Of a DNA stretch of 59,278 bases, positions 14,283 through 23,054 are shown piece after piece. Every line of letters begins with the position of its first letter. Positions within the stretch are counted from its first letter, which is position 1. A model generated the notes under the pieces. It was not told the DNA's origin, did no database searches, and worked only from the letters and a program-made list of their open reading frames with translations. Location: positions 1 to 59,278 of the forward strand of contig JBHGWS010000140.1 of NCBI GenBank assembly GCA_041936745.1, in the 5' to 3' direction. This DNA is from Darwinibacter acetoxidans_A (GTDB lineage: Bacteria > Bacillota > Limnochordia > Darwinibacteriales > Darwinibacteriaceae). A program made the translations under genes and the position numbers.

Positions 14283-15227
14283 TTAAATCGCGGCCTGCCA
14301 AAGGCGGCTGCTTTCAGCCAAGATTTCTTCCTCTGAAATCTTAGAAACATTAAACCAGTGGATTTTTTTGTTGCGGCGAAACCAAGATAATTGGCGTTTA
14401 GCGTAGCGGCGGGTATCGCGCTTTAGAAGCTCTATAGCTTCGGCCAGGCTCATTTTGCCCTGCAAATACCAGGCTATTTCCTTATAACCTAAGGCCTGTA
14501 GAGCCGTCGGCTGCTCAGGGTAGGCCTGCAGTAAGCCCTGCACTTCTTCAATTAAGCCCAAAGCGATCATTTCATCAACGCGTTTGTTTATGCGGGCATA
14601 AAGCTCAGGCCGCCTGCGGTTTAAACCGATGTAAAGAGGATTATACGGGCGTTCTTCTTGCGCTTTCTTTTCCTGCAGTACGCTGATGGGCTCCCCGGTC
14701 CTTAAATACACTTCCAAGGCCCTAACCAAGCGCCTGTGATCGTTGGGGTGAATGCGCCGAGCGCTTTTGGCGTCTACTTCTTTTAGCCGGTTATGCAGGC
14801 TTAAAGGATCTTTTTTTGCCTGCGCTGCCAACTCGGCCCGCAGTTTCGGATCCGCTTCGGAATCGGGGAATAAGAATCCATCGATTAAAGCATCGATATA
14901 AAGGCCGGTACCGCCCGTTAAAAGCGCCGTTTTATTCCTGGCTTTTAAATCGGCTAATACCTTTTCCGCCAAAGAAACGTAATTTGCCACATTAAAGCTT
15001 TGATCGGGATCCACAACATCGATGAGGTGATGTTTAACCCTTTTTTGTTCTTCGCGGCCTGCTTTTGCCGTACCGATATCCATTCCCTTGTAAACCTGCA
15101 TGGAATCGGCTGAAATTATTTCCGCCTGCAGTTTTTCCGCCAGCCGCAGGCTGAATTCAGTTTTGCCCACAGCGGTGGGTCCTACTACTATCAAAACCGG
15201 TTGTTTTTGCAATGTATTCATCCTCAT
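14283..15227 (-). CDS. miaA: tRNA dimethylallyltransferase
   Basis: 314 residues. The P-loop is GPTAVGKTEFS near residues 16-26; the ISADSMQVYKGMDIGTAK motif and HLIDVVDPDQSFNVANY confirm MiaA. It transfers a dimethylallyl group to A37 of tRNAs reading UNN codons; MiaB, also in this run of genes, then adds the methylthio group. The start ATG overlaps the mutL stop as ATGA; ATG 15221 is an alternative. No hfq gene follows, unlike many Firmicutes. Confidence 0.96.
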   Translation of the reverse strand: MRMNTLQKQPVLIVVGPTAVGKTEFSLRLAEKLQAEIISADSMQVYKGMDIGTAKAGREEQKRVKHHLIDVVDPDQSFNVANYVSLAEKVLADLKARNKTALLTGGTGLYIDALIDGFLFPDSEADPKLRAELAAQAKKDPLSLHNRLKEVDAKSARRIHPNDHRRLVRALEVYLRTGEPISVLQEKKAQEERPYNPLYIGLNRRRPELYARINKRVDEMIALGLIEEVQGLLQAYPEQPTALQALGYKEIAWYLQGKMSLAEAIELLKRDTRRYAKRQLSWFRRNKKIHWFNVSKISEEEILAESSRLWQAAI

Positions 15228-17011
15228 GATCTGCCAAAGCGGCGCCTTAGTTCCTTATCCTCTAATTTAACGATAATTGGCCTGCCGTGTGGGCAGGTAA
15301 ATGGGTTTTCTGTTGCGGCCAAATCTTCAAGAAGAGTTTTAATAACGGCTTTGTCTAAATATTCCCCTGCTTTGATCGCGCCTATACAGGCCAGGCTGAT
15401 TACAGCTTCTTCCTGCCAGGCGGGTGTTTGACGGCCCGGCCGCTCAGCTATTTCCAATATTTCCGCCTGCCATTTAGCGCTCGTTTCCGCCAATATACTG
15501 GGGACGCTGCGCAAGAGGAATGAGTTCTGGCCGAAAATTTCTAACTCCAAACCGAGCCCGGCCAGTTCAGCCAAAGAATCTTCAATAAGGCTCGCTTCCG
15601 CCGGCGTAAATTCTAAAACCTGCGGCAGGATGCTCTGCACATGTATTTTTGCATCTTTGTAATCTTTTTTCAGCTTTTCATATAAGATCCGCTCGTGCAC
15701 TATGTGTTGATCTAAGATCCAAAGGCCTGTGGCCACTTCCAAAAGCAAATAAGTTTGGTGCAGCTGGCCGATTAGGCGGGCAGAAAGAAGCTGCCGCCTG
15801 ATTTCGGCTAACCCTTCCGGCGGTTGGGGCATCTCTTTTTCACTTACTTTCGCCGGCTCAGGCTGCGGCTTAAGGTAAGTTGGCATCGGTTTAGGCCGCG
15901 GTTTATACTGCCGCAAAAGGGAATCCATATGCTGCCAACTTGCCGGTTCCCATTCCAGCTGTGCCTGGAGTGCAGGTTTAGGCCGCGGGGTTTTCTTTGG
16001 TGCGGGCTTTTCTAAACTGGGGGCCAAATCTTTCTCACTTAAGCCCGACCGAATCGCCGAAAAGACATCGCCAAAAAGCTCTTGTTCGTTGGCGAAGCGC
16101 ACTTCGACTTTCGCCGGGTGGACATTGCAGTCCACAAGTTTTGGGTCCACAGCCATAACCACAACGGCCCAGGGGAATAAGCGGCCCTGCAAAAGGCCGC
16201 GATAAGCTTTTTCCAAAGCAGATTGCAGAGTTGTGCTTTGAATCACGCGGCCGTTCATGATGAAAGTTTGGCCGCTGCGGTTGCCCTTCGCCAGCCGCGG
16301 CGAGCCCAGGTAGCCCAGTACACTTCCCCAGGCGAATTTGGCAGAGAACTTAATGACATCCCTGCTGATATTACTGCCTTGGATAACTAAGATGGTATCT
16401 AAAAGGCGCCCGTTACCGGGAGTGGAAAGGACACTTTTTCCATCCGCCACGAGCCGGAAAGCAATGTGGGGGTGAGCTAAAGCCAGGTTAGTAGCCATCT
16501 CCACAACTCGTCGATTTTCCGCGGCAGGTGTTTTCAAGAATTTAAAACGGGCCGGTACGTTGTAAAACAGGTTGCGGACCTCGACAACGGTTCCTTCCGG
16601 CGAGCCGATCGGCTCGACTAAAAAGCCCTCGCCCTCTTTTTGGGAAATCTTAAAACCGTGTTCCTGTTTAGTGGGCCTTGAGGTCAGTGTTACTTGGGCA
16701 ATGCTGGCAATACTGGGCAGGGCTTCCCCCCGAAAGCCCAAACTCCTTAAAGAAAAGAGATCCTCCGCCACCTCTATTTTACTGGTGGCGTGCGGTTGGA
16801 AAGCAAGTTCTAATTCGTCGGCCGGGATACCGATTCCGTTATCCTGCACTCTTATAAATTCGATGCCCCCTTTGCGGACCTCGATCACAATTTGGCTGGC
16901 GTAAGCATCGATGGAGTTTTCCACAAGTTCCTTAACTACCGAAGCGGGCCGTTCGATAACTTCTCCAGCGGCAATTTTATGTGCAACTCCCGCCGGCAAA
17001 ATTTTAATCAT
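15224..17011 (-). CDS. mutL: DNA mismatch repair protein MutL
   Basis: 595 residues. The N-terminal GHKL ATPase has ELVENSIDA, DNGIGIP, ATSKI and GFRGEALPS. A proline/lysine-rich linker (about 335-405) leads to a C-terminal dimerisation and endonuclease domain with DQHIVHERILYE (the DQHA-type metal motif with Ile for Ala) and CPHGRP near the end. This indicates a nicking MutL, as in bacteria lacking MutH. It overlaps the mutS stop and miaA start by 4 bases each, so mutS-mutL-miaA is coupled. Confidence 0.97.
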   Translation of the reverse strand: MIKILPAGVAHKIAAGEVIERPASVVKELVENSIDAYASQIVIEVRKGGIEFIRVQDNGIGIPADELELAFQPHATSKIEVAEDLFSLRSLGFRGEALPSIASIAQVTLTSRPTKQEHGFKISQKEGEGFLVEPIGSPEGTVVEVRNLFYNVPARFKFLKTPAAENRRVVEMATNLALAHPHIAFRLVADGKSVLSTPGNGRLLDTILVIQGSNISRDVIKFSAKFAWGSVLGYLGSPRLAKGNRSGQTFIMNGRVIQSTTLQSALEKAYRGLLQGRLFPWAVVVMAVDPKLVDCNVHPAKVEVRFANEQELFGDVFSAIRSGLSEKDLAPSLEKPAPKKTPRPKPALQAQLEWEPASWQHMDSLLRQYKPRPKPMPTYLKPQPEPAKVSEKEMPQPPEGLAEIRRQLLSARLIGQLHQTYLLLEVATGLWILDQHIVHERILYEKLKKDYKDAKIHVQSILPQVLEFTPAEASLIEDSLAELAGLGLELEIFGQNSFLLRSVPSILAETSAKWQAEILEIAERPGRQTPAWQEEAVISLACIGAIKAGEYLDKAVIKTLLEDLAATENPFTCPHGRPIIVKLEDKELRRRFGRS

Positions 17012-19602
17012 TTACCTCCACCATCCTTATCCCTCGCTTTTGCCTGCAGTAAAGCGAGAGCCTGCAGGGCTTCCAGGGGGGTTAGATTGTTCAAATCCAA
17101 GCTCAAAAGCTCCTCAATTATCTCTTCCCCGTATAAAGCGGGCTCTTCAGTCGCGGCCAGGGCAGCGTAATCGGCTGTTTGAAAAAGGCTTAATTGGGTC
17201 GGCCCCTTCCCCATTGCTTCCAGTTCTAACAGAAGTTCCAAAGATCTTTTAAGCACCGGTTGGGGGATGCCGGCCATCCTGGCAACATTAATGCCGTAGC
17301 TGCGGTCAGTCGTGCCCGGGGAAACTTGGTGGAGAAAATAAATGGTGCCTTGTTTTTCCTCAACCTCCACCCGATAGCTTCTAAGGCGGGCAAGCTGCTG
17401 TTCCAGCTTAGTTAATTCATGAAAATGTGTGGAAAAAAGCGTCCTGGCCCCCACCTTCTCATGGATAAATTCGATAACCGCCTGGGCGATCGCCATGCCA
17501 TCGAAGGTGCTGGTACCCCGGCCTAATTCGTCTAACACGATTAAAGACTTGTTTGTGGCATTGAGTAAAAGCTGAGCAGTTTCGGTGCATTCTACCATAA
17601 ACGTGCTTTGGCCCGTGCTCAAATCATCGCTGGCGCCGATGCGGGTAAAAATCCGGTCAACGAGCCCTATCCTGCCAAAATCAGCCGGGATGAAACTGCC
17701 TATTTGAGCCATGATAACGATTAAGGCAACTTGGCGCAGGTATGTACTTTTCCCCGCCATGTTAGGCCCCGTAAGCAGTATGATCCGCTGCTTGGCATCA
17801 AAGTAAGCATCGTTAGGTACAAAGGTACCTTCCAAGGCTTCAATCACCGCATGGCGGCCCCCTTTGATGTCAAGCACCGGCTCCTCTGTTATTTCCGGCC
17901 GCTTGTAGTTGTTTTTTACCGCGGCGGTGGCCAGGCTTTGGAGAAAGTCGAGATATGCCAAAGCATGGGCACTGGCTTGGATGGGCTTAATGTAATCTTG
18001 GATCTTTTCCCTAAGATCTAAGAATAACTGGTATTCCAGTTCGTTAATCCTCTCTTCCGCGCCCAAAACTAATGCTTCCTGCTCTTTTAATTCCGGCGTT
18101 ATGTAACGCTCTGCGTTGGTCAGCGTTTGTTTCCTTTCATAATGCTCGGGCACTAAGTGAACGTTGGGGTGGGTAACCTCTAAGTAATAACCGAAGACGC
18201 GGTTAAAGCCGACTTTGAGGGATTTAATCCCCGTTTTCTCCCTTTCGCCCGCTTCTAAATTTTTGATCCACTCTTTGCCGCCCCTGCTTGCCTGGCGCAG
18301 CTTATCCAGCTCTGCGTTATAGCCGTCTTGGATTAAATTACCGTCGCGGATGGTGATTGCGGGATCCGCCAAAATTGCCTTTCGAATCAGCGTTGTAAGA
18401 GGGGCCAGCGGATCCAAATTTTCCTCCAATTCACTTAAAAGTGCACTGTCATTTTCTAAAAGGAGGTTTTTTATGGGCGAAATTTTTTCTAAAGAAGCCG
18501 CTAAAGCGTTGAGATCGCGGGCATTGCCGCTGCCTGCCACTAAGCGGCCTAAAAGCCTTTCCAAGTCATAGATTTCGCTTAAGTGTTCTTTTAACTCCAG
18601 TCGGAGAGCTGTGTTTTCCACAAGCGAACTTACAGCATCCAACCGCTTAGTAATCGCACCTTTTTGCACCAGGGGCTTTTCAATGTTGGCCTTTAAAAGC
18701 CTGCCGCCCATACCGGTTTCAGTATAATCCAAAATGCCTAAAAGAGAACCGGCTTTGCGGGCTCCCCGGATCGTTTGAGTCAGTTCCAAATTTTGCCTGC
18801 TGTGGCTGTCCATATGCAGATAATCCTCTAAATTATAAGCAGTGACCTTTCTGATATGGGGCAGGATGCTTTTTTGCGAATCTTTCACGTAATGTAAAGC
18901 TAAGCCTGCGGCAATAATAGTTTCCGCACTGTCCAGGCCAAAAGGTGTTAAGGTGCTTGTCCCAAAATGCTCTAATAAATCGTGGCTGGCACCTGCCACA
19001 CTCGGCTGGCTGCCGGCTAATTCCGTCACCAAGGCCCCCAGCTTCTGAGCTGTGGTTTTAAGTGCAGCCATCTGGGCAAATCCCTTCGTTAAAACTATTT
19101 CCGCCGGCCGCAGCCTGGTCAGTTCATCGTCCACCTCCTGCCAGCGGGCCGATTTAGTTACCATAAACCCCCCCGTGGATAGATCCAAAAAGGCCAAGCC
19201 CCAATTGTTGTGCCAGGCCAAAGCAGCCAAGTATTGGTTTTCTTTTTCTTTCAGGCTGCCTTCGATAAAAGTGCCCGGAGTGATGACGCGGACCACATCG
19301 CGCTTGACTACGCCCTTTGCGCTTTTCGGATCTTCCAGCTGTTCGCACAGAGCTACCCTGTAGCCGCTTTTAACAAGCTTGTCCAAGTAGCCCGCCGCGG
19401 CGTGGTGCGGCACGCCGCACATGGGTATGCGTCCCTGTGGGCCTGCTTCTCTGGAGGTAAGGGCTATTTCTAAAACCTTGGCGGCGATTTTAGCATCTTC
19501 ACCAAACATCTCGTAAAAGTCGCCCAGGCGAAAAAACAAAATGGCATCGGGGTATTGCTCTTTGAGATCGTAATACTGCTGCATCATCGGAGTAAGTTTC
19601 AA
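17008..19602 (-). CDS. mutS: DNA mismatch repair protein MutS
   Basis: 864 residues, the normal length for MutS1. The mismatch-reading F-x-E motif is in RLGDFYEMFGED near residue 30. Walker A is GPNMAGKSTYLRQ near 617, and the D-E signature VLDELGRGTSTFDG follows. The HFHELT box and C-terminal helix-turn-helix are present. It recognises mismatches and recruits MutL. It lies 17 bases after the PRC-barrel-like gene and is immediately followed by mutL. Confidence 0.98.
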   Translation of the reverse strand: MKLTPMMQQYYDLKEQYPDAILFFRLGDFYEMFGEDAKIAAKVLEIALTSREAGPQGRIPMCGVPHHAAAGYLDKLVKSGYRVALCEQLEDPKSAKGVVKRDVVRVITPGTFIEGSLKEKENQYLAALAWHNNWGLAFLDLSTGGFMVTKSARWQEVDDELTRLRPAEIVLTKGFAQMAALKTTAQKLGALVTELAGSQPSVAGASHDLLEHFGTSTLTPFGLDSAETIIAAGLALHYVKDSQKSILPHIRKVTAYNLEDYLHMDSHSRQNLELTQTIRGARKAGSLLGILDYTETGMGGRLLKANIEKPLVQKGAITKRLDAVSSLVENTALRLELKEHLSEIYDLERLLGRLVAGSGNARDLNALAASLEKISPIKNLLLENDSALLSELEENLDPLAPLTTLIRKAILADPAITIRDGNLIQDGYNAELDKLRQASRGGKEWIKNLEAGEREKTGIKSLKVGFNRVFGYYLEVTHPNVHLVPEHYERKQTLTNAERYITPELKEQEALVLGAEERINELEYQLFLDLREKIQDYIKPIQASAHALAYLDFLQSLATAAVKNNYKRPEITEEPVLDIKGGRHAVIEALEGTFVPNDAYFDAKQRIILLTGPNMAGKSTYLRQVALIVIMAQIGSFIPADFGRIGLVDRIFTRIGASDDLSTGQSTFMVECTETAQLLLNATNKSLIVLDELGRGTSTFDGMAIAQAVIEFIHEKVGARTLFSTHFHELTKLEQQLARLRSYRVEVEEKQGTIYFLHQVSPGTTDRSYGINVARMAGIPQPVLKRSLELLLELEAMGKGPTQLSLFQTADYAALAATEEPALYGEEIIEELLSLDLNNLTPLEALQALALLQAKARDKDGGGK

Positions 19603-19619
19603 ATCCTAGCCCCCTTTGG

Positions 19620-19973
19620 TTAATGCTTGTTTTTTTCCTGCGCCCAATAAGGTTTCTGCCCCAGCGTTCGGTAAATTTCCAACTCCAGCCGGGAAGAAAT
19701 ATCTGTGCTGTAGGGCGGCAGTTTTTCTAAAAAATCAGACCGGATTGTACAGCGCACGGCCCTGCCGATTGTTTGAATGCATTCGCAGGGCACTAAATAC
19801 TGGCAGGATCTTTTTTTTGAAAACACAACCAAATAGCGCACGAGGCACTGCCCGGGCTCGACGACTTGGCAGACGACATTGCCGCAGTAAAGCCCGTCTC
19901 GGCTGAACAGCGGCAGCTGCCAGATATCCCGGTTATTATCCGCCCACAAAGTCTTCGCTTCATTGACCCACAA
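19620..19973 (-). CDS. Hypothetical protein, PRC-barrel-like (117 aa)
   Basis: 117 residues from TTG 19973, eight bases after AAGGGGG. The central part (PLFSRDGLYCGNVVCQVVEP ... YLVPCECIQTIGRAVRC) has the strand pattern of a PRC barrel, including the acidic residue and glycine before the second strand. It contains five cysteines, unusual for such a small cytoplasmic protein. It sits between miaB and mutS and is cotranscribed with both. PRC-barrel proteins can bind RNA-processing or structural partners, but no function is assigned. Confidence 0.65.
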   Translation of the reverse strand: MWVNEAKTLWADNNRDIWQLPLFSRDGLYCGNVVCQVVEPGQCLVRYLVVFSKKRSCQYLVPCECIQTIGRAVRCTIRSDFLEKLPPYSTDISSRLELEIYRTLGQKPYWAQEKNKH

Positions 19974-19985
19974 AGGATTTCCCCC

Positions 19986-21305
19986 TTATAAGACGCTGCC
20001 TTTCAGACTCCAAGTACTGGCTTCTGTGATTTTTACTGTCAGAAGCTCTCCTACCAGATCGTCACTGCCTGCTAAATGGACCAGGCGGTTGGCTCGTGTC
20101 CGGCCTGTCAACCCTTCGCGGGATTTACCTTCAACTAAGATTTCTTGTTTTGTACCCAAGAGTTTTTGCATCTTGGAGCCGCTGATGGTATTTTGTATCT
20201 CAATCAACTCGTAGATCCGCTCTTTTTTGACCTCTTCCGGCAGGTGATCGGGCAGCCGCATGGCCGGCGTCCCTTCCCTGGGCGAGTAGATAAAGGTGAA
20301 GGCGGAGTCAAACTCAACTTCCCTGACCAATGCCAGGGTTTGTTGAAAGTCTTCTTCAGTCTCGCCGGGAAAACCTACAATTAAATCTGTCGTTAAGCTG
20401 ATTTCAGGCACCGCTTTTCTGATCTTTTCCACCAGTTTCAAATAGTCTTCCCTGGTGTAACCCCTATTCATGCGGCGCAAAATTCTGTTACTGCCGGCCT
20501 GCACAGGCAGGTGGAGGTGTTCGCAAACTGTATCTAAAGAGCGCAGAGCCTCTATTAGGTCATCACCCATATCTTTGGGGTGGCTGGTCATAAACCGAAG
20601 CCTTTCTAAGCCGGCGATGCTGTCCAGCTGTTTTAAAAGCCCGCTGAAAGACGCACCGTTTGATAAATCTTTGCCGTAGGAGTTCACGTTTTGGCCGAGC
20701 AGGGTGATTTCTTTGTAACCGCTTCGGACCAGGTTTTCTACGTCTTCCCTAATCTTTTCCGGCAGGCGGCTGTGTTCTCTGCCCCGCACATACGGCACAA
20801 TACAGTAAGTGCAGAAGTTCGTGCAGCCGTAAATTACGTTGACAAAGGCTTTGTGGCCGTGGCTGCGCTTAATGGGCAGGCCGTCGCGAAAGTCCTGTCC
20901 TTCTTTGTAATCGGCTTCGTCCCAAATTTCCACAACTCGCTCACCGTTTTCAGCCCTGGCCAATAATTCCGGCAGGCGGTGGATGTTATGGGTGCCGAAG
21001 ATTAAATCGACGTGAGGCAGTTTCCTGAGAATTTTCTGCAGTTCCTCTTTTTGTTGCGTCATGCAGCCGCAGAGACCGATAATTAAACCGGGGTTCTTTT
21101 CTTTTAAAGCCTGATAAGACAGCATATGGCCGTAGACCCGGCGTTCGGGGTTAGCCCGCACACAACAGGTGTTATAAAGTATGAGGTCTGCCTGTTCCGC
21201 TTCATCGGTTGCTTGGTAGCCTAAAGAAAGTAAAAGGCCTGTAATTACCTCCGAGTCGTGATCGTTCATCTGGCAGCCCATTGTTTTTAAATAAAATCGT
21301 TTCAT
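19986..21305 (-). CDS. miaB: tRNA-2-methylthio-N6-dimethylallyladenosine synthase
   Basis: 439 residues. The N-terminal MTTase domain has three cluster-binding cysteines (KTMGCQMND, YNTCCVRA, GLCGCMTQQ). The radical SAM motif is CTNFCTYCIVPYVRG near residues 155-169. A C-terminal TRAM domain spans about 375-437. It methylthiolates i6A37 made by MiaA. It heads the minus-strand run miaB, PRC-like gene, mutS, mutL, miaA. A sigma-A-like promoter lies upstream. Confidence 0.96.
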   Translation of the reverse strand: MKRFYLKTMGCQMNDHDSEVITGLLLSLGYQATDEAEQADLILYNTCCVRANPERRVYGHMLSYQALKEKNPGLIIGLCGCMTQQKEELQKILRKLPHVDLIFGTHNIHRLPELLARAENGERVVEIWDEADYKEGQDFRDGLPIKRSHGHKAFVNVIYGCTNFCTYCIVPYVRGREHSRLPEKIREDVENLVRSGYKEITLLGQNVNSYGKDLSNGASFSGLLKQLDSIAGLERLRFMTSHPKDMGDDLIEALRSLDTVCEHLHLPVQAGSNRILRRMNRGYTREDYLKLVEKIRKAVPEISLTTDLIVGFPGETEEDFQQTLALVREVEFDSAFTFIYSPREGTPAMRLPDHLPEEVKKERIYELIEIQNTISGSKMQKLLGTKQEILVEGKSREGLTGRTRANRLVHLAGSDDLVGELLTVKITEASTWSLKGSVL

Positions 21306-21346
21306 ACCGGCTTCCTTCCTAGTTAATATTAGATAAGCACTACCCT

Positions 21347-21376
21347 ATTATACTACCACATCTTAAATGGGCGCAA
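21347..21376 (-). promoter_or_regulatory. Sigma-A-like promoter of miaB
   Basis: On the minus strand, TTGCGC (21371-21376) and TATAAT (21347-21352) have an 18-base spacer, about 42 bases before the miaB ATG. Confidence 0.6.
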
Positions 21377-21389
21377 GTTTGTTCCCCGG

Positions 21390-21418
21390 GTATCAAAAGA
21401 GCGGCTTTGGAAATAATC
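21390..21418 (+). promoter_or_regulatory. Possible forespore (sigma-F/G-like) promoter of DUF421 gene
   Basis: GGAAATAATC (21409-21418) fits the -10 consensus GGNRANAMTR at 9 of 10 positions, and GTATC (21390-21394) resembles the -35 GYWTA, with a 14-base spacer. It lies 19 bases before the ATG at 21437. Weak-to-moderate evidence. Confidence 0.4.
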
Positions 21419-21436
21419 CAAATAGGGGGTTAAACT

Positions 21437-22138
21437 ATGCTGATTACGCTGGCAAGGACCTTTTTTCTTTATATCCTGGTAGTGGCCGCGATGAGGCTTA
21501 TGGGTAAACGCCAGATTGCCCAGCTGGAACCGTTTGAATTAGTGATTACAATTATGATGGCGGAACTGGCTGCCATCCCCATGCAGGATCGCCACATTCC
21601 TTTAATCAATGGCGTTATTTCTATTTTAACACTGCTCTTTATTCAAGTCACCTTCAGCATCCTGAGCCTAAAATCTTTGGGCTTTCGGGCCGTTTTAGAC
21701 GGCCGTTACAGCGTAATTATAGCTAACGGCACGATTTTGGAAAAAGAAATGAAGAAAGCCCGCTATAACCTGCATCAGCTGTTGGAGCAGCTGCGCATTA
21801 AAAACGTTTTCAATATTGCCGATGTGGAATTCGCCATTTTAGAGACAAGTGGTGATTTAAGCGTTATTCTAAAATCGCAAAAAAGGCCTGTCACTCCAAA
21901 AGACCTCCAACTGGATACGGAATACGAAGGCCTGCCTGCGGTACTGATCCTGGACGGGCGGGTTATGCAGCGGGAATTGAAAAACGTCAACTTAACAGAG
22001 GCTTGGCTGCGCACCGAATTGGAGAAGTTCAACATCAAATCGCCGGCAGATGTTTTAATTGCTGCAATCAATACTAAAGGCGAACTGTTCTTGCAGGAAA
22101 AAGCCCGGGCGGCTCAAGCGAAAGGAGTGGGCGGATGA
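21437..22138 (+). CDS. DUF421 (YetF-type) membrane protein
   Basis: 233 residues. Three N-terminal membrane helices (about 5-80) include the hallmark MGKRQIAQLEPFELVI, followed by the soluble YetF domain with VIIANGTILEKEMKKARYN and LHQLLEQLRIKNVFNIADVE. The family is common in spore-formers, often next to DUF4363, but its biochemical role is not established. ATG 21437 follows TAGGGGGTTAA. It overlaps the next gene by 4 bases. A possible forespore-type promoter precedes it. Confidence 0.85.
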   Translation: MLITLARTFFLYILVVAAMRLMGKRQIAQLEPFELVITIMMAELAAIPMQDRHIPLINGVISILTLLFIQVTFSILSLKSLGFRAVLDGRYSVIIANGTILEKEMKKARYNLHQLLEQLRIKNVFNIADVEFAILETSGDLSVILKSQKRPVTPKDLQLDTEYEGLPAVLILDGRVMQRELKNVNLTEAWLRTELEKFNIKSPADVLIAAINTKGELFLQEKARAAQAKGVGG

Positions 22139-22515
22139 AACTTTGGATTGTAATGTTTGTGGTTATGGCCGCCATTGTTATTGGTGGTTTTTATCTGGAA
22201 AAGCAGGTTTTAAAAACCACCGACAGCCTTTCGCATGATTTGGATCAGGTCCAAAGACATGTAAAAGCAGGCCGATGGCAGGAAGCGGTTACTCTGTGCC
22301 GCAGCGTGGGTAAAAAGTGGGCTGCCCAAATGGATGCCTGGAGCCCTTTTATTCACAATCACGAATTAGACCTAATAGCAATTGCCCTGGCTAGGGCAGT
22401 CAGCCTTTTAGAAAGCCGTGATGAAAGTGCCGCGCTGGCGGAAATTACAGCAATTAAAATGCAGTTGGTCCAGATGCACCACCAGGAGATCTTGACTCTG
22501 CAGAATGTTTTCTAA
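22135..22515 (+). CDS. DUF4363 membrane-anchored protein
   Basis: 126 residues with one N-terminal membrane helix (about 4-22) and an all-alpha extracytoplasmic part. The VQRHVKAGRWQEAV and WSPFIHNHELDLIAIALAR segments match the DUF4363 pattern. Translation is coupled to the DUF421 gene (ATGA overlap), and this pair recurs in Firmicutes, so the two products probably work together. Its 3' end overlaps the convergent Gx gene by 4 bases. The function is unknown. Confidence 0.8.
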   Translation: MKLWIVMFVVMAAIVIGGFYLEKQVLKTTDSLSHDLDQVQRHVKAGRWQEAVTLCRSVGKKWAAQMDAWSPFIHNHELDLIAIALARAVSLLESRDESAALAEITAIKMQLVQMHHQEILTLQNVF

Positions 22516-23054
22516 AAGCCGGCTGCAGAATAGTGTTTGTTGATCTGGGCTGTAACAAGGCCGACAAAGGCCCCGGTTGGCAGGGCGAAAAACAGCATGT
22601 AGGGCAGGTAGCCGAAAATACCGGCGCTTTCTATGACAACAGCAGCTATGGAAAGCTGTGTTAAGTTATGAATGACTGCACCGATCAGGCTAATGCCCAA
22701 AAGGCTGAAAAAGCGGCCTAAATACCGCTGGGCTAACCCCATGACTAATGTACTGACTATACCGCCGAAAAAACTAAAGAAAAAAGTAATGCTCAAAAAC
22801 GTGCCCCCGGCCAATGAAGCCAAAACGGTCCGCAAAATTGTGATGGTAACAGCATCTTTAATAGTAAAATTGAGGATTACGTATAAACTGACAATGTTGG
22901 CCAGCCCCAGTTTAAACCCTGGCACAGTTATATTCGTCGGCAAAGGCAGCATATTTTCCAATAAATGCAGGCCCAAAGCTAACCCGGTCAAAAGGCCGAG
23001 ATAAACAATGCGGCGCGTGTTTGACTGCTCCAAAGATAGTACTCCTTCATTCAT
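22512..23054 (-). CDS. Gx family transporter (heptaprenyl diphosphate synthase component I-like)
   Basis: 180 residues with five or six membrane helices. The HLLENMLPLPTNITVPGFKL start, GLANIVSLYVI and TVLASLAGGTFLSITFFFS segments match the Pfam family once called heptaprenyl diphosphate synthase component I, now usually named Gx transporter. The old enzymatic name is doubtful: the sequence is an ECF-S-like membrane protein with no DDxxD motif. It overlaps the 3' end of the FapA-like gene by 8 bases and so ends the chemotaxis transcription unit. The substrate is unknown. Confidence 0.75.
   Translation of the reverse strand: MNEGVLSLEQSNTRRIVYLGLLTGLALGLHLLENMLPLPTNITVPGFKLGLANIVSLYVILNFTIKDAVTITILRTVLASLAGGTFLSITFFFSFFGGIVSTLVMGLAQRYLGRFFSLLGISLIGAVIHNLTQLSIAAVVIESAGIFGYLPYMLFFALPTGAFVGLVTAQINKHYSAAGF

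Noticed and set aside
22512..23054. Heptaprenyl diphosphate synthase function for the Gx gene
   Set aside because: No DDxxD or other prenyl-transferase motif; the sequence is a small multi-helix membrane protein.
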